Below, piece by piece: positions 23,515 to 36,132 of a stretch of DNA of 64,000 bases. The position numbers were made by a program, and so were the translations under genes. The stretch comes from Sphagnum compactum (taxonomy: Eukaryota > Bryophyta > Sphagnopsida > Sphagnales), in contig OZ234500.1 of NCBI GenBank assembly GCA_965153455.1, positions 6,076,001 to 6,140,000 of the forward strand. Direction: 5' to 3'. Numbering within the stretch: position 1 is the stretch's first letter; every line of letters starts with the position of its first letter. A model generated the notes under the pieces. That model was not told the DNA's origin, did not search any database, and was given only the letters and a program-made list of their open reading frames with translations.

Positions 23515-23545
23515 ATTAGGTTTAGGGTTTAGGGGGGGCAAAAGT
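23515..23545. repeat. Telomere-like TTTAGGG patch with shared flank
   Basis: ATTAGGTTTAGGGTTTAGGG is followed by GGGGCAAAAGTAGCAA. The same combination (TTTAGGGGCAAAAGTGGCAA) is present at about 22430-22450, so the two patches probably share an origin. Confidence 0.7.
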
Positions 23546-24950
23546 AGCAAATTGAAACTTTTGTTGCAATAAAAGGCTGTTAGGATTTACATCAATTTTG
23601 AGACTAGGTATTTGGCCTTTCAGATGTGGAACCCTAGATTTTAAGTAGCAGAATAATAGTCTTCTCCTTACAATGAATCTTCTGCAATCTATTCCAAAAA
23701 CTTGCATGGTTTTTCTAACCATGTTAGATATATTTGAGAAAATTAGACAAAATTAGATTGGAAAATTTGATCATTTGAACATTATTTGAAAATGGAACAT
23801 TAATTAGGGAGCCCATTTTTTTTAATTAAAAAAAACATTTCTGCTGAATCTGACACCTGTGGCCTAGGTTAAAGTGTTGCATGTTCTTAATTAAAGAAGT
23901 GACTTATTGAGTGACTCAACATGGGTTACTGGACCTGAGGGGCGTGCTACTGGGTTCCTTGGATGAAGAACCCAGAGCACAAAGAACTAGATAATTGACT
24001 CTCCATTCCATACTGGTGAGTGCTTTCCAGCACAAAGCAAACATCCATCTTGGGTTGATTGCATTTAATTTGCTACTACTATTGATTAACATTCGCACTT
24101 CACCACACATTCCATTACATTTGACATTTTTGGGGATGAATTTTAAGAAATGGGTTCTATGTACATGGCACAAATCCATCCTTAAAATTTGATTTAAATC
24201 CAATCCAAAATTGGGTTAATGGGGAAGCCTCCTAAAAAAATTGAAGATGTGAGACAAAGAAAGCCCCTAAATCCAATTAGTTAAAGTTTCGACGCTTTTT
24301 TACTTAAATTTTTTATTTAATGGGTATCATGATAAAAGAAATAAATCGAGCATTTTGAAAAGTGAAATGGCAATAGCTTGAAATGCTGCCTTGTGGATTC
24401 AAGTGGATAAGGTGCCCTCCATTAACACTGCTGCAAATTGCCTTGCAATGGAGTGTTTAACTTGTTTCTTTTTGCAATAGATTTCTTTTCTTGTGTCCCA
24501 AAAAAAAAGGGGGAAAAAAAAAATTAGTAAAAAATTTCAGCCAAAATCAAGCAAGGGAGTCCAGGACAATGAGATAGGAAAGCCACATACATTCAGCTCA
24601 TGCAGCACTGGGCAGCACCCCCAAGGGAGCATCAGCCCCTTCCATTCAGCTCATATCTGAGAGAGTGAAGGATTAGTAAACAATAGTGAAGGAGCTTGTT
24701 AGCATACTCTCTCTATTTGCACTAGACCCCAAAAAAGTCCAGTGGGTACAAGAGTTGCAATCATAGACCCAATTTATAAAATGAGTTAGCATACACCAAT
24801 CAAGAGGATTTCCTCTTGTGTTCATAGATTCTGGAGGATTTGGAGGAGGCTTCATGTGGTGGTGTCCTTGTTGTTGCTGTTGTTGTTGTAGGGCCCATAA
24901 TTGGACTATTATTTCCAACTACTACTATACTACTCATCACAAAATAAAAC
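23546..24950. other. Intergenic DNA, no gene seen
   Basis: Only short frames and a (TTG)n tract at 24866-24889 are present. Nothing recognisable. Confidence 0.5.
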
Positions 24951-24954
24951 AACG

Positions 24955-25240
24955 GGTGTGTCACACTGTAGCCTTACCATTTACATTAAATAGTATCTTA
25001 ATGCAAAAGAAAAATTATGGAAACTCAAATCTCTCACCATGCAAAAACATAATCTTCCAAAAATCCTCTGAAAGAAACCAAAGTCCTTCAAGATATTATA
25101 ACTTTTTAGCTAATCTCAAGTTTCAACACGAGCTAAAATATCATCTTTCAAAAATCCTCAGATAAATATAGACCCTATTATTATTACCTAGGGGCCCAAA
25201 AAAATCCCTTAAGCTACTATACTCTATTATAATGAATCTA
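24955..25240 (+). repeat. Possible LTR remnant, copy B
   Basis: After AAAACAACGGG the copy begins TGTGTCACACTGTAGCCTTA and runs through CATTTACATTAAATAG, CAAGTTTCAACACGAGCTAA and ATCATCTTTCAAAAATCCTC. It then has ATTACCTAGGGGCCC and CCCTTAAGCTACTATACTCT, which copy C also has but copy A lacks. Start and purine tract agree with copies A and C. Confidence 0.65.
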
Positions 25241-26280
25241 AACACAATATCCTTCCTTGCCTTGGTAGGCAAAGGCCAATAAAAATCTAACAATCTAGAT
25301 AAGCATTCAATATTTCATTATAACCTCCCTAGACTTGTAGAGCTTCTAAGAATCATGATTGAATCTGGATCAATGAGTGAGTCCAACCCACCTACACGTG
25401 AACTTCAAAAATTGGCAGTTGATTTCCTATTGTCCATTAGCAACAACTTCTTTGGGGGGGGTGTTCAGTTTGTCCAGGTGAACTTTGACAGCTTACGAGT
25501 GCAGGACTCCAAGCCAATGTAGTAGACAGACAGACAGATTGCTTCCAGCAAAAGTCTACCCTAAGTAGGAGGAATTGAACACTACTACTACTACTACTAG
25601 CCTACTAGAAGCAATGTTTGTTTTTGAGACAAGACCTCCTCTGACTGGTAAAGTGAGGGAGGGACTCTTCGGTTTGGAGTGTTGGTCTGGGTTGATGGGG
25701 TTTGAGATAAGTCTTTTGATGGTCTTTTTTTGAGGAGTTGATTGTTGGTGACCCATGTCTTTGGGCAGGTAAAAAAATTCTTTTTGTGGTACCGAGGATC
25801 GATATCGGGTGCAAAAGTGAATCATGATTTAACTATAAGTTGTCGTGTGAACCAGTGTTGGCCGGTTATTGGGTTTTGACTCAGTTATGAGCCCGGATAT
25901 TAATAGCCTATCAATTTGTTATTGATTCTTTTTATAACTGGTTGATATCCAATTGGTATTGAATTTTCAAAATCTAATAACCTACTTGGAAGACTCAATT
26001 GTCATTTAGATAAGTATCAATCTTTAAACACTAATACAATTTTTTAAAAAGTCATAATATTGAAAATTTTAAAACCTGATAATTGGTACGTTAACTAATT
26101 AATGGTCCTCAATTGGTTATTTGAAAACCTACCCTTATGCACAACTGATGGTTATTAATAAAAAGTTTTGATAGCTTACCTAGCAACCCAAAAACAAAAA
26201 TTTATATTGATAACTTGTGTGGTCCCAATTTTCTTTTTAAAAAAATCTTTACCTAGTAATCTATTAGAACATAGAATTCT
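25241..26280. other. Intergenic DNA, no gene seen
   Basis: A (CTA)n tract at 25579-25597 and AT-rich sequence. Around 25850-26160 words such as GGTTATTGG and AATTGGTTAT recur on both strands, which may be a worn small transposon, but no ends could be set. Confidence 0.4.
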
Positions 26281-26429
26281 TCAGGGTTGCATTTTGGTCA
26301 TAAATGGCTTACATATTTGGGGGTGCCAGTGAGTTTTCAGAATATTATCATGCATTTTTTGGATAAGGCTTTATCTCAGGACATGACGAATGTCGATGAA
26401 TTTTTTTTTTAGGAGATGCATAAGTTGCA

Positions 26430-27780
26430 TTGAACATTTTGTTCTCATGTGTTGTTCATCAACCTTTTTATTTCACTCAGACAATACCTCTTTCTTCCTT
26501 CCTATATCTTTTGGCAAGTTTTAATAGGAGTGTTATACAGGTACGTGGAGACATCATGGGTCTAGGGTCATGGGAGTTATTCAGGCCCTTTAGCGAGACG
26601 TTAGGCTCGACTATTGATCTCCTTTGTTGGTGAAGGCCTTTTATCTATGGAGCATTGTGTCCCATTTGCATTTTTAAGGAGTTGGGCTTTGGTGGTTCTA
26701 TATTTGTGCTCCAGTTTCATATTTTTGATAGACCCATTTTGGAGGAATATGTTTTTCAGATTGAGGGGGGTTGACACCTCCTTTAATCATGCCTTTGTGT
26801 AATTTGGGATAGTTTTCCTTTTGTAACTGGAGAGATGCACCCTTCTTTTGAGAGTTTGGTAGTTATCAGTGCCCCAGGTTTGTGAGCATCTTTGAGGGAC
26901 ATCCATCACAATGCATCTTTTAGGTTTATTTTAGAGGATGATTCCATTTATTTAGCATCTAGAGCCCACATTTGTTCTTGTTCGGGCAATGAGGCGAGAC
27001 TATGGTTGATTGTTAAGCCATCTATCTATTCATTCCATATCACACACTCTACTTTCATCTTAGCGTTGCGTTTTTGTTTTGGTTTGATTCAACTTTCGGC
27101 ATTTAGTCTTTTCACATGTGAGTGTGGACATGGATTAAACATTTTTGGCACACATCTAACACGTTGTGTGTTTGAAGGTTAGCGAATAGCCACACATGAC
27201 GCCATTAGAGAGGTCATGTATGCCTTGTTCAAAAGAATGGACATGTTGTATGAAAAGAGTAGTGGTGGATCCTTACGTCAAGAGTTTAATTATGAATTGA
27301 CTTCTACATGATTCGTGAGGATTAGGTTTTTGTTGTTGATGTGGTGATTACTGACCCGACATGGGAGACGGTGGTTACGAACGTCATTAATCGACCAACA
27401 GGTGTAGTTGTGAAACTTAACGCCATTATTAAGATTTGTAAGTATAGAGGGCTTCACGAAGGGCACCACTTTATTCTGATGGCCATGGAGGTACACAATG
27501 CACTTGAGCGTGATATGGATCGTTTCATTAGGGAATGTGCTCATCTTTTTCACAATAAACAATCAGGAAATCATTTATCTTTGTCTTTTTGCATTTAGTT
27601 TTTTAGGCAACATGTTAATATTGCTCTTCAACGTGCTTTAGCCTTTGCCATAGAAAGGAAAGTTGTGTTAACAAGAGATGTTCGTTCTGGACCTCGTATA
27701 ACTATTAGATTTCACGATTTACATGCAGGTGACATTAGAGGGGATGTGGGTGAAATATCCTCTTACCATGAGAGGGACTA
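26430..27780 (+). pseudogene. C-terminal remnant of a reverse-transcriptase-type retroelement
   Basis: On the plus strand a broken frame reads FGLIQLSAFSLFTCECGHGL, then TRCVFEG, a stop, RIATHDAIREVMYALFKRMD, a frameshift near 27300, then VFVVDVVITDPTWETVVTNV, IIKICKYRGLHEGHHFI, AMEVHNALERDMDRFIRECA, one more stop, RQHVNIALQRALAFAIERKV and GEISSYHERD, ending at a stop at about 27781. The Cys-x-Cys-Gly ... His-Leu-x-x-Cys knuckle plus His-Asp-x-Ile-Arg resembles the zinc-finger region that follows reverse transcriptase in many non-LTR elements. The later Asp-Val-x-x-Thr-Asp ... Lys-x-x-Lys-Tyr pattern resembles a restriction-like nuclease fold. The part from 26430 to 26890 is in fragments and less certain. 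Several Arg-to-His, Cys or stop changes suggest methylated-cytosine decay. Confidence 0.65.
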
Positions 27781-30700
27781 GCTCTCTCCATTAATAGGTT
27801 CATGTAGGCTCTGTGTCTTTTGATCTTTCTTTTTTGGCCTTCCATTTTGTTTTCATGTGATGGTTTTGGCCATCAATCTTTATTGGATTTTTTGCCTATC
27901 TATTAAAAAACCACAACAACAACTAGCCAACATTGATGCAAACACATGAAAAATTGGTAAAATCGTATGTTAACATTTATTACTTCAACACAACACTCAC
28001 ACCAATTTGCCAAAAGAGATGCTCCTTTTTCTCCTATACAAGCACAAAAGTGAATGACCCACATCCCCACCCTACCCAAAAGAAAATAATTTAGCCCTTG
28101 GGTGCATGCTAACTCACCTCATTGGCTGTTAAGAATTCCTATGCTTACATATGTTCTTTAGAACTTTTGGCCTAGGCTTAAGGCAGGGACAGAATTAGTG
28201 GAGTTGCCTTAGTGAGACAAATGGGACACACACCTTTTTGTTTTCTTTGATTAATGTTAGGTGCAAGTAAACTCAAATTTCAAGCAATTTTTTCTTCCCC
28301 CTCCCTCATGATGGACTGAAAACATGTTGGTGCACCTACCCAGATACCCAAAATCTGAGCCTTGGAACACCTCATCCCCATGTCTTTGTGTTTTGATCAT
28401 AAACAGCCACACATGACAGTCACAGATCAGGGGGGTCTGTGAAGTGTGTAGAAACCCAAAAAATTGTGCAAGCAAATTTAGAAGGAATTCAATGGAGAGG
28501 AACACAGACAGACACAAAGGGCCCCACTCCACACTGTGCACATGACATAGTTCCATATCAATAATAATTTAGCCTGATTTTGCTGGCACTGAATCAGAAG
28601 ACCTCTCACATGACCTCATCCAAGAGCTCAGCTTGCATTGCTAGATGACATGAGCTTTTGTTGTTGTTAAATTTGTGTTTTTAGTTACCTTTCTTCAGGT
28701 GTGTGTTTATGTGTGTGTGCCAGGACACACAGTTCAATACCCCTACTATTACTACCACCACCACCTTGGCATGCACCTTCAACATTAGTTACATTATTTC
28801 AGAAATGTTGAAATTTTTCCTACAAAAAAATTTCACATGTAAATTTTTTTTGTGGAATGAAAATATTGGAATTTTCAAGAATATTCTATTTTTTGAAAAT
28901 GCAAATTTCAAAATTTAATTCATTATTTTGACTGACAGCCACTTAGAGTGTATTAATTATCTGCATGCTAGAGACACTCTTTCTGTCACACTTTGGGGGT
29001 TTTGGAAAAAGATGAGCAAATGGGTAGCTGCTGAGTTTTGTTAAATGTAGTTTAGAGACATTCTCTCTAGAGTATGGAGAGGTGTCCAATTCTCCCCACT
29101 CCCCCAGAAACACACTTGGTGAACTTTTTTGCCATTTTGCAGCTAACTTCTTGTCTAGAGTCTTTAACTTCTAAGCCTACCTGAATCTCCTTTTTCGCCC
29201 TGTTCTCTGATTGTCTAGACATGTAGGTTGTCCACCTGATTTAATTTCAACTTGCAGAGCAGTTGGGTGTGGAGGAGTTCCTTTTGTTGTGCAAAGTACA
29301 ATGATTCCAAAACTGGTGATTGCTTTCTCATCTCTAAGTCATAAGTCATCTATCTACCTACCCATGCAAATTTGAAGCTAGGCAGCAAAAGAAGTGGAAA
29401 CTGCTTTTATTCAAAGAGGTGGAAACTTTTTGCCTTTCATAGTTAGAGCATCTCCATCAACATACTACACAACATATTTTATATGAAGATCAGTAAAAAT
29501 TTGCTCAATAAGTTCTCTTTTGGGGTGACCACCTGACTCTCACTTTCCTTTTATGATTGTGGCTTTTATGATTTTGCTCAATATGCTGAGAGTTTAGCAA
29601 AAGCTCTCATATGGTTCTCAGTTCTGTTTCCACACATAAATGGAACTGGGAATCTGATTCTTAAAAATAAACTAAGACCTGGTTCCCGTCCAGTTCTGGA
29701 TAACCTAGATTGGAACTGGTCGTTAACTTTCAGTTAACCTCCAATTAGTCACTGGTTTTAGTCTCTCTCCTTTTTTTTTTTCCTTTGAAAAATCTTGGTT
29801 TCGAATTTGGTTCTAGTTTTACACATGAATGAAACCATGAATCCAATTCCAGGTCTGATTCTTCAAAATTAGAAATTCTGGGTTTTCAACTGGTTCCAAA
29901 ATCAGATCCAGCTCTTCAAGTAGAACCAGAACTGGCAGTTCTAACCATCCAAACAGGTAACCGCCCAACACCAGTAGTAACAACATATAGAGGGCCAAAT
30001 AGAGGGTCAAATAGGGGGATGGGGGGGAAGTTGGGGAGGGTGAAGCTCTTAGAGTTTCTAAACCAGAGTTTTGGAAGGTTGATATTACAATCACTTGTAC
30101 AGGCTTCCATGGTCTGGACCCAAATCCATTACAGGCTGACAACCTGAAAAGCCTTGATGTACCTTGAAATACTCTGATTCCAAAAGGGGCTTTCAAAAGC
30201 TTTACTATTGTTGTTTGTGTGAATTCTTTGCTTTTTACAGAACATTTACTTACATTCGTGCATACATACCTCTCATGAATTTTTATGAATCAAACTGAAT
30301 TTGCTGACCCAGGAGGAGGAGGAGGACGAGGAGTAGTAGTTGGCAGTATTATGAATGATGTCATCCAAAGGAACAACATTCGTATGCAGCTCCCGCAAGA
30401 CAAGGCAAAAGCCACTAAGGCTGCACACATGCACACAAGTTAGCTACGCTGGGCCGCAAAGCTCGCTGGCTAGTGACTGATGTCCAGACTGAGTAACAGG
30501 GCTGAGGTGCAAGCTTGCGCTTGTTTTCTTCAATTCTACAGCCAGCTATTTCTGTTGCCCCTCCAGCCAATATGTTTTTGTGCTTGATGGAGCAGACTTG
30601 GTGAGAATATGCAATCTGGCCTGTACTTTGGCCTTCGACGACTCCTTGTCAGAGCACCCTTTTGTGGCTGAGTGCATGGATGAAGACAAGTGAAAACATG

Positions 30701-31390
30701 TTGGTTGGCCCCAGTAAGTAAAATGGTTTTGGCCCATCCCTTTTTGCACGGTTTGCTGAGGATGGTTCAAGGAGAGCAAAGCTTAACACCTATTGTTGAT
30801 TGGCTAGACAGTTTGATTGGTCCAGTGGGTTGCTATCGGTACTCTCCACCAATTTGTGCTCCCAGTTTTAGTTTTATGGGTGGGGTTCGAAGAAAGTAAA
30901 TAACTAAACTTGGATGTGAAACATGTTTTGGCAGGGTCACATAGTGAGCATTGCTGGATGTACTTTTTTACTATGTACTGTTTCCAGTTAGACAAAGTTC
31001 TGCGCTGCTCTCTCATTTGAACAATTTCTTTGAGGGGAAATACAGTTGCTTCCTTGGAATGGGTGTGCAATTTATTGAACTCCTGCCAACCCCGCACAGT
31101 TCAAAGACAATGTCCAAGAGTCCAACCATGGGTTGCAATTGCATTAGTGCGGGGACGTGCCTGAAATCATCTACTTAGTTCAACTGCTTTGTATTCATCA
31201 GGTGCTGTAGACTGGCACATAAGAGTAGTACTTAAGAACATAGAGCAGAAAGCTTGGAAATACTGTTGCAACTTTCAGTCTACTTTAAGGTTGGCATTTT
31301 TTAAGTAATAATTTATTGTTTTGTCCAGTGGTGGTCTGACATATTATAGGGTTTGTTCCAGTGTTGTGCCTGTAAGTGTCAATAGTCGTA
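27781..31390. other. Intergenic DNA, no gene seen
   Basis: The longest frames (125 codons on minus at 29819-30196, 97 on minus at 30804-31097) show no recognised domain. Around 29630-29950 related phrases (GGAACTGGGAATCTGATTCT and CAATTCCAGGTCTGATTCTT, with CCAGTTC/GAACTGG words) recur, probably a worn small transposon. Bases 30400-31180 are less AT-biased but give no exon chain. Confidence 0.4.
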
Positions 31391-31397
31391 TATATGA

Positions 31398-31600
31398 TGT
31401 GTAAATCTCGTGTAAGTAAAGCATAAGAATTTATGATTTACACTTACACACCCAAACTTTTCACACTTTCATTTATATTATTGCTGTGTGTATATATATG
31501 TTTACACTTACACACGAGTAATGTAAATTTTTGTCAAATACATTTACACAATGTAGTGTAAATGTTTTATTAACGTGTGTATGTGTGAATATTATATGCC
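31398..31600. repeat. Imperfect inverted repeats of TTTACACTTACACAC
   Basis: GTGTAAGTAAAGCATAA at about 31411 pairs with TTATGATTTACACTTACAC at about 31432-31450 across a tiny loop. A further TTTACACTTACACACGAG at 31501 pairs with CTCGTGTAAGTAAA at 31407. The structure looks like the end or whole of a small foldback or MITE-type element. Confidence 0.5.
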
Positions 31601-33195
31601 TTTAATAGCTACACCTACTTACATGTCACATTAATTAGTCATGGGTACATTCAAATATGGCTGCATCCCAAAGTGCGATGGTTTTTTTAGAATGTGTTGC
31701 TTTGATTGACACTTCACCAAAAAAAATCATGAAGATTTTAATAATCTCAAAATAGAAGCATTTTTTTACTAATATGCGACTATGGTAATGCTTCTTGGAA
31801 ATCGATTATATACAATACAATAGCAAACTTTTGGGCAAAGGATATGACACAAATTGTGGTGCTATTTTAGAGAATACCTTGGACGCACATTTCTTTTCCT
31901 AATTTGTTCATCTTCATATTTGGCCTAGCTCTTTACAAGAGCTTGGGTACTTACTATGATTCACATTAATTAGTTTAATCGGTTGTCATGAATTTTAAGA
32001 CACAAATGTTTTTAAATTTTTTTTTCATTTTTTCCATTTGCAATGGGCCATTTTGATTGGCCTATCACCAAAGAGATTTTAAAAAGTCTTGTGATACCCA
32101 TAATGTACCCCTTGGGTAACATGGGAAAAAAAAATCTAAAATGATGGTGGGCTTTTTGAAAAATGAGATGCTCACCTTAACGGGCACTGTGTTTTTTGAA
32201 ATGCCGATTGGCATATTATGGCCTGTAAGGCTACTCGCAATAACACTAAAAAGAACCACGCATGTTTTTACATCAATGAATTGCCTCATTGCCCTGACTT
32301 TCAAATTTTGGTTTCCCTATTTGGCCAATTCTATAGTTTGTGTCATTAGGGATTTCAATCGTGCCACTAATCACTAACTTCCCACTCCTCTCCTCTTACA
32401 AGGTAACATGAGAGTTACATATCTCACAAACCTCAAAAATTCTAACAAGCAAATATGAGTAAGATACACTCGACCCCTGAGAAGGATATGGATAAAGACC
32501 AGGTTAATAATTACAATGCAGTCCACCTGTTCAGAACAAGTGCAGATATTGAAAATCACATATCTAGCAAGTACCATGGCAAGTCCAACACTAATTATAT
32601 TATTCTCACAAAATTTTCAAATTTCAATTTTAGAAATAAAAAATCCAATATTTGTGAATGGAAATAAAGAATATTTTAAAAAATATTCAGAAACTTAATA
32701 TTCTATTTTTTGAATAATTATTTGACACTAACATGTTGAACGAACTCGCAATGGTTACCACGGTATGCATCTTGAAGAAAAATACTTGAAGGTACTACCT
32801 CCTTTGCAAATGTGATGTGTCACAAATATTGAACAGAATTTCCCAAAGTATATTCGAATAGCGTCGTCCCAAGGCATACCAAGAACTTTCAGCTTTATCG
32901 GTAGAACTGCCCACCACTCAATTGAGAAACAACATAGAAGAAAGTGAAGGAAGAAGAAGAAGAAGAAGAAGTCCTAGATCCCATGATACCAAACCCAGGG
33001 TTTGTGGAAACCTCATGATGATGGTCTCAACTAGCAGGGTGGCAACTTCAGTCCAAGAGCTGGGGATGATGCAAATAATTTGCACTAGCCACCTGAAACA
33101 ACAAAAACAAAGGAACACCCAAAAAACACCATCATGTAACTTCCAAAACCGAGAGGTGGTGAAAGGCAACAAACACATCACGATTGTTTACAGAA
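31601..33195. other. Intergenic DNA, no gene seen
   Basis: AT-rich sequence with an (AGA)n tract at 32950-32971. Opposing frames of 60-96 codons carry no recognised domain. Confidence 0.45.
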
Positions 33196-33198
33196 TTT

Positions 33199-33618
33199 CA
33201 AAAAGGCCATGAGGTGAGGTGAAAGTGGGCGTGGGGCTGGTGTTGCAAGCAACAAAATTTTGGGCTTGGGATTGGGCTTGGGGTAGAAATTAGAATATTC
33301 TATGTCATGTGAGCTGAGGACATGAATATTCACTATATGGGATAAAAATTGGAAGATTTCATGTCATGGGACCCCAAGTAGTCTAGGGTCCGGTACCTAG
33401 CACAAAATTGACCAATGGGTTGGCTAGGGCCTAGGACAACATGAACCTTAGACTGCCTAAGGTCCCAAGACATGAAATATTGTAATTCATATGCCAGCCC
33501 CAAGCAAAATATTTCATGTCCTGGGGGGTCGAGGATATAAAATATTCTAGTTTTTATGGCAAGCCCAAGCCAAAATTTTGGTGCCTCGCACCCCTTCCCC
33601 ACTTTCATGGCCTTTTTG
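33199..33618. mobile_element. 420-bp foldback (near-palindromic) element
   Basis: The ends are exact inverted copies of 14 bases (CAAAAAGGCCATGA on the left, its complement on the right). Homology between the two arms goes on for about 200 bases. The left arm has CAAAATTTTGGGCTTGG, TTAGAATATTCTATGTC, GGACATGAATATTC, TTTCATGTCATGGGACC and TCTAGGGTCC. The complement of the right arm has CCAAAATTTTGGCTTGG, CTAGAATATTTTATATCC, GGACATGAAATATT, TTTCATGTCTTGGGACC and TCTAAGGTTC, in the same order. The flanks GAATTT (33193-33198) and GAATTC (33619-33624) could be a worn target-site duplication. It contains no gene and is probably a non-autonomous DNA transposon; the superfamily is not determined. Confidence 0.75.
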
Positions 33619-33714
33619 GAATTCCATAGATGTGAACAAGAGCCCTAACTTGGTGGCCCAATTACCAGTCCAATTGTTTGGCCAGTGCCTGCTCATACAA
33701 CCTTTTTTTGTGCT

Positions 33715-33955
33715 GGGTATATATGTTGGCCAAAAGCTATATAAAAAATGGCAATTGTTAAAATCAAGTGTTTTTTGATAGCCATAATTCGACCAAAATT
33801 TGAGAAAAATCACCATACATGGTTCAAGTATGTTGCCAAAAATATAGAAGGATGTTTTTAAAAAAATTATCTTCATATTTAGCCTGTAGCCAAATTTGGC
33901 TAAATCTTCTTGTAGATCATGGTCACTTTGGTTACATCACAAAATTGACAAAACA
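33715..33955 (-). repeat. TAGCCAAATTTGGCTA dispersed repeat, minus-strand copy
   Basis: It contains CATACATGGTTCAAG, AATATAGAAGGATG, CATATTTAGCCTGTAGCC, AAATTTGGCTAAATCTTCTT and GTCACTTTGGTTACATCACA, the complements of the blocks at 20200-20410 in reverse order. Confidence 0.7.
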
Positions 33956-36130
33956 AACACTAGGGTCATGGCAACTTGTTCAATTGGTATCTCAATGTCT
34001 TTGATTCTTCCTCCCTTTTCACAACCTCTTGAGTTCTTTCTAGAACTCACCCATCATCTTGTGGTTCCAAGTACTATACCGTATATTAGTTTCAACAATT
34101 CAATGTTCGAATGTCGTAAGTACTTGATCTCCTCCAAGTATTTTTTTTTGAACATCCATGTTGTAGTCAAAGTCAGGCAAAATTACCTTTTCATAAGTAC
34201 ATGAAATATGCCATTCTGTATGCAAGTGTTCATTTCATATTGTGATAAGGTTTTAATTGGAGAAATCCATTTGGGAGTGTTGCCAAAAATTTTTACCCTC
34301 ACCCCCAAATTGCTCCCTACCCCCTTCAAAATTAACCTCCGCTGCCGTAATTGGCCCATTCAATAGAGCAAAATCCCCCCTCCCCCAAGCACTTGAAAGC
34401 TAACCACTGGGGTTGCCCCTTGAGCTTCCTTCTCAGGAATAGTAGACCGTAGTATGAACTAGTGTTGTGTGGTTATTGGGAAATTTGAAGAACTGTCGGT
34501 TCTTATTTTTGAAATGTTGGAAGAGTTGTTTTCCAACTTCTGAATGAAGGTTAGTGTCTTTAGGTTGGAAGGTTGAACTTTTTTTCTTTTTTTTAAACTA
34601 GAAATTAGATTGATCTTTATATGTAAATAATTAGATTTAATTATTTGTAAAACTCCATATCTATACAATCGTCAATTTTAATTTGATGTAAAACTTTGTA
34701 CCTCGATACAATTTCCAATCTTGAGGAGCATGTACATTGTAATGTCTAAATGAAACTTAACCTTGTTTTCATGAGGTTCTTAAATTTGTGAAAAAAGTGC
34801 CAAAATTGGAAGTGAAAAGCTTAAAACTATGGAAGCAGAAGAACCTACCAACACATTTGAAGTGTTAAAACTGGGATATGAGGTTCCAGTAAAAAGGAAG
34901 AACTAGCCAACACTGATAAGAACTAAGAGCTTTTCCCACTCATAGTTTCCCACCCTATAAGGAGTCTAGGATTACCCTACAAATCAATGCTCCGTGGCAA
35001 AGAGTAGAATCTCCATTTGAATATCATGAGAGCTTATGGTTTGGACTTTTTACCTGGAGATTGAACTTTCTAGTGTGCATGCACAAATGAGCACACGGGT
35101 CGTATTTTATAATCAAACATGCTCTCATGATGAGATTTACAAAAGCTTCGACTAGTAAAATTCTTGATGGAATCATTTGACCAAAGTCGTTGTTCTTCTT
35201 GCCAGTACTACTATGGTTCTGAAAAATTGTAAATGTGAGAGAGAGAGAGATCAAGCATGATGATGAGCCAAGACTAGTGCAATTTGAATCCGATTGGAAT
35301 CTGAATTGTCTCCTCCTCCAACCCGGTGACCATAGTGAAAGGCAATGAAAATCATATCATCTCCAGATTTGGGCACATCTACTTTCCATCCATCTCATCA
35401 TCATCATCATCATCATCAAAGTGCAAGCATGTTCAATGGCTTTCAAAACTTCCAAAGAAGTCCTAAACTGTCCTGCAATGATCCCAATCCATGATTTTGT
35501 TTTTCCAAAAAAACATTTGTTATACTTTCAACCAAAAATTTTGGGCAAATATAGGAGAGATGTGTGTTTTTCTAGTGTAGATTCAACTTAGTTCTCTGAT
35601 TTTTAGGAAAAAATCGCCTAATTTTTGATATCACAAAAATGGGGGGAAAAAAAAGGATTTCATTATTTTTTGCTCCCAATGCCATTGTACTCTCAACAAG
35701 TGATCATGATATATATATATATATATATATATATACTGCAGTTCAGGTCAGACATGTTTCCAAACATATGAAAATTGGAAACATGTGAAAATCATGAGGG
35801 AGTTTTTGATATATTGATATTGAAAATGGTGCATTGTGGGGAGGCAAAATTGCACACATGCTATATGTGGAGGAAAAAACAATTGGGATTCACAATTCCC
35901 ATTTTGGATAGCCTCCTATGTGCATGTTGTATCTCTACTTTACTTCTTTACAAAACCCATTTTTTATATGACTAAAACTAGAGTTCCCACACATGGATGT
36001 TTGGACCACAATACCTATTTGGGTGGGTATTCTAAAAGGCACCAAACCAACCTACCAAGTTGTGGTTCTTTACTTTCATAACCACAGTTCTCAAATAAAA
36101 TTCAACTAATGGTCAAATATTTTTCGATAA
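33956..36130. other. Intergenic DNA with microsatellites, no gene seen
   Basis: (GA)n at 35236-35249, (ATC)n at 35396-35419 and (AT)n at 35709-35734. Short frames have no recognised domain. Confidence 0.5.
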
Positions 36131-36132
36131 AT

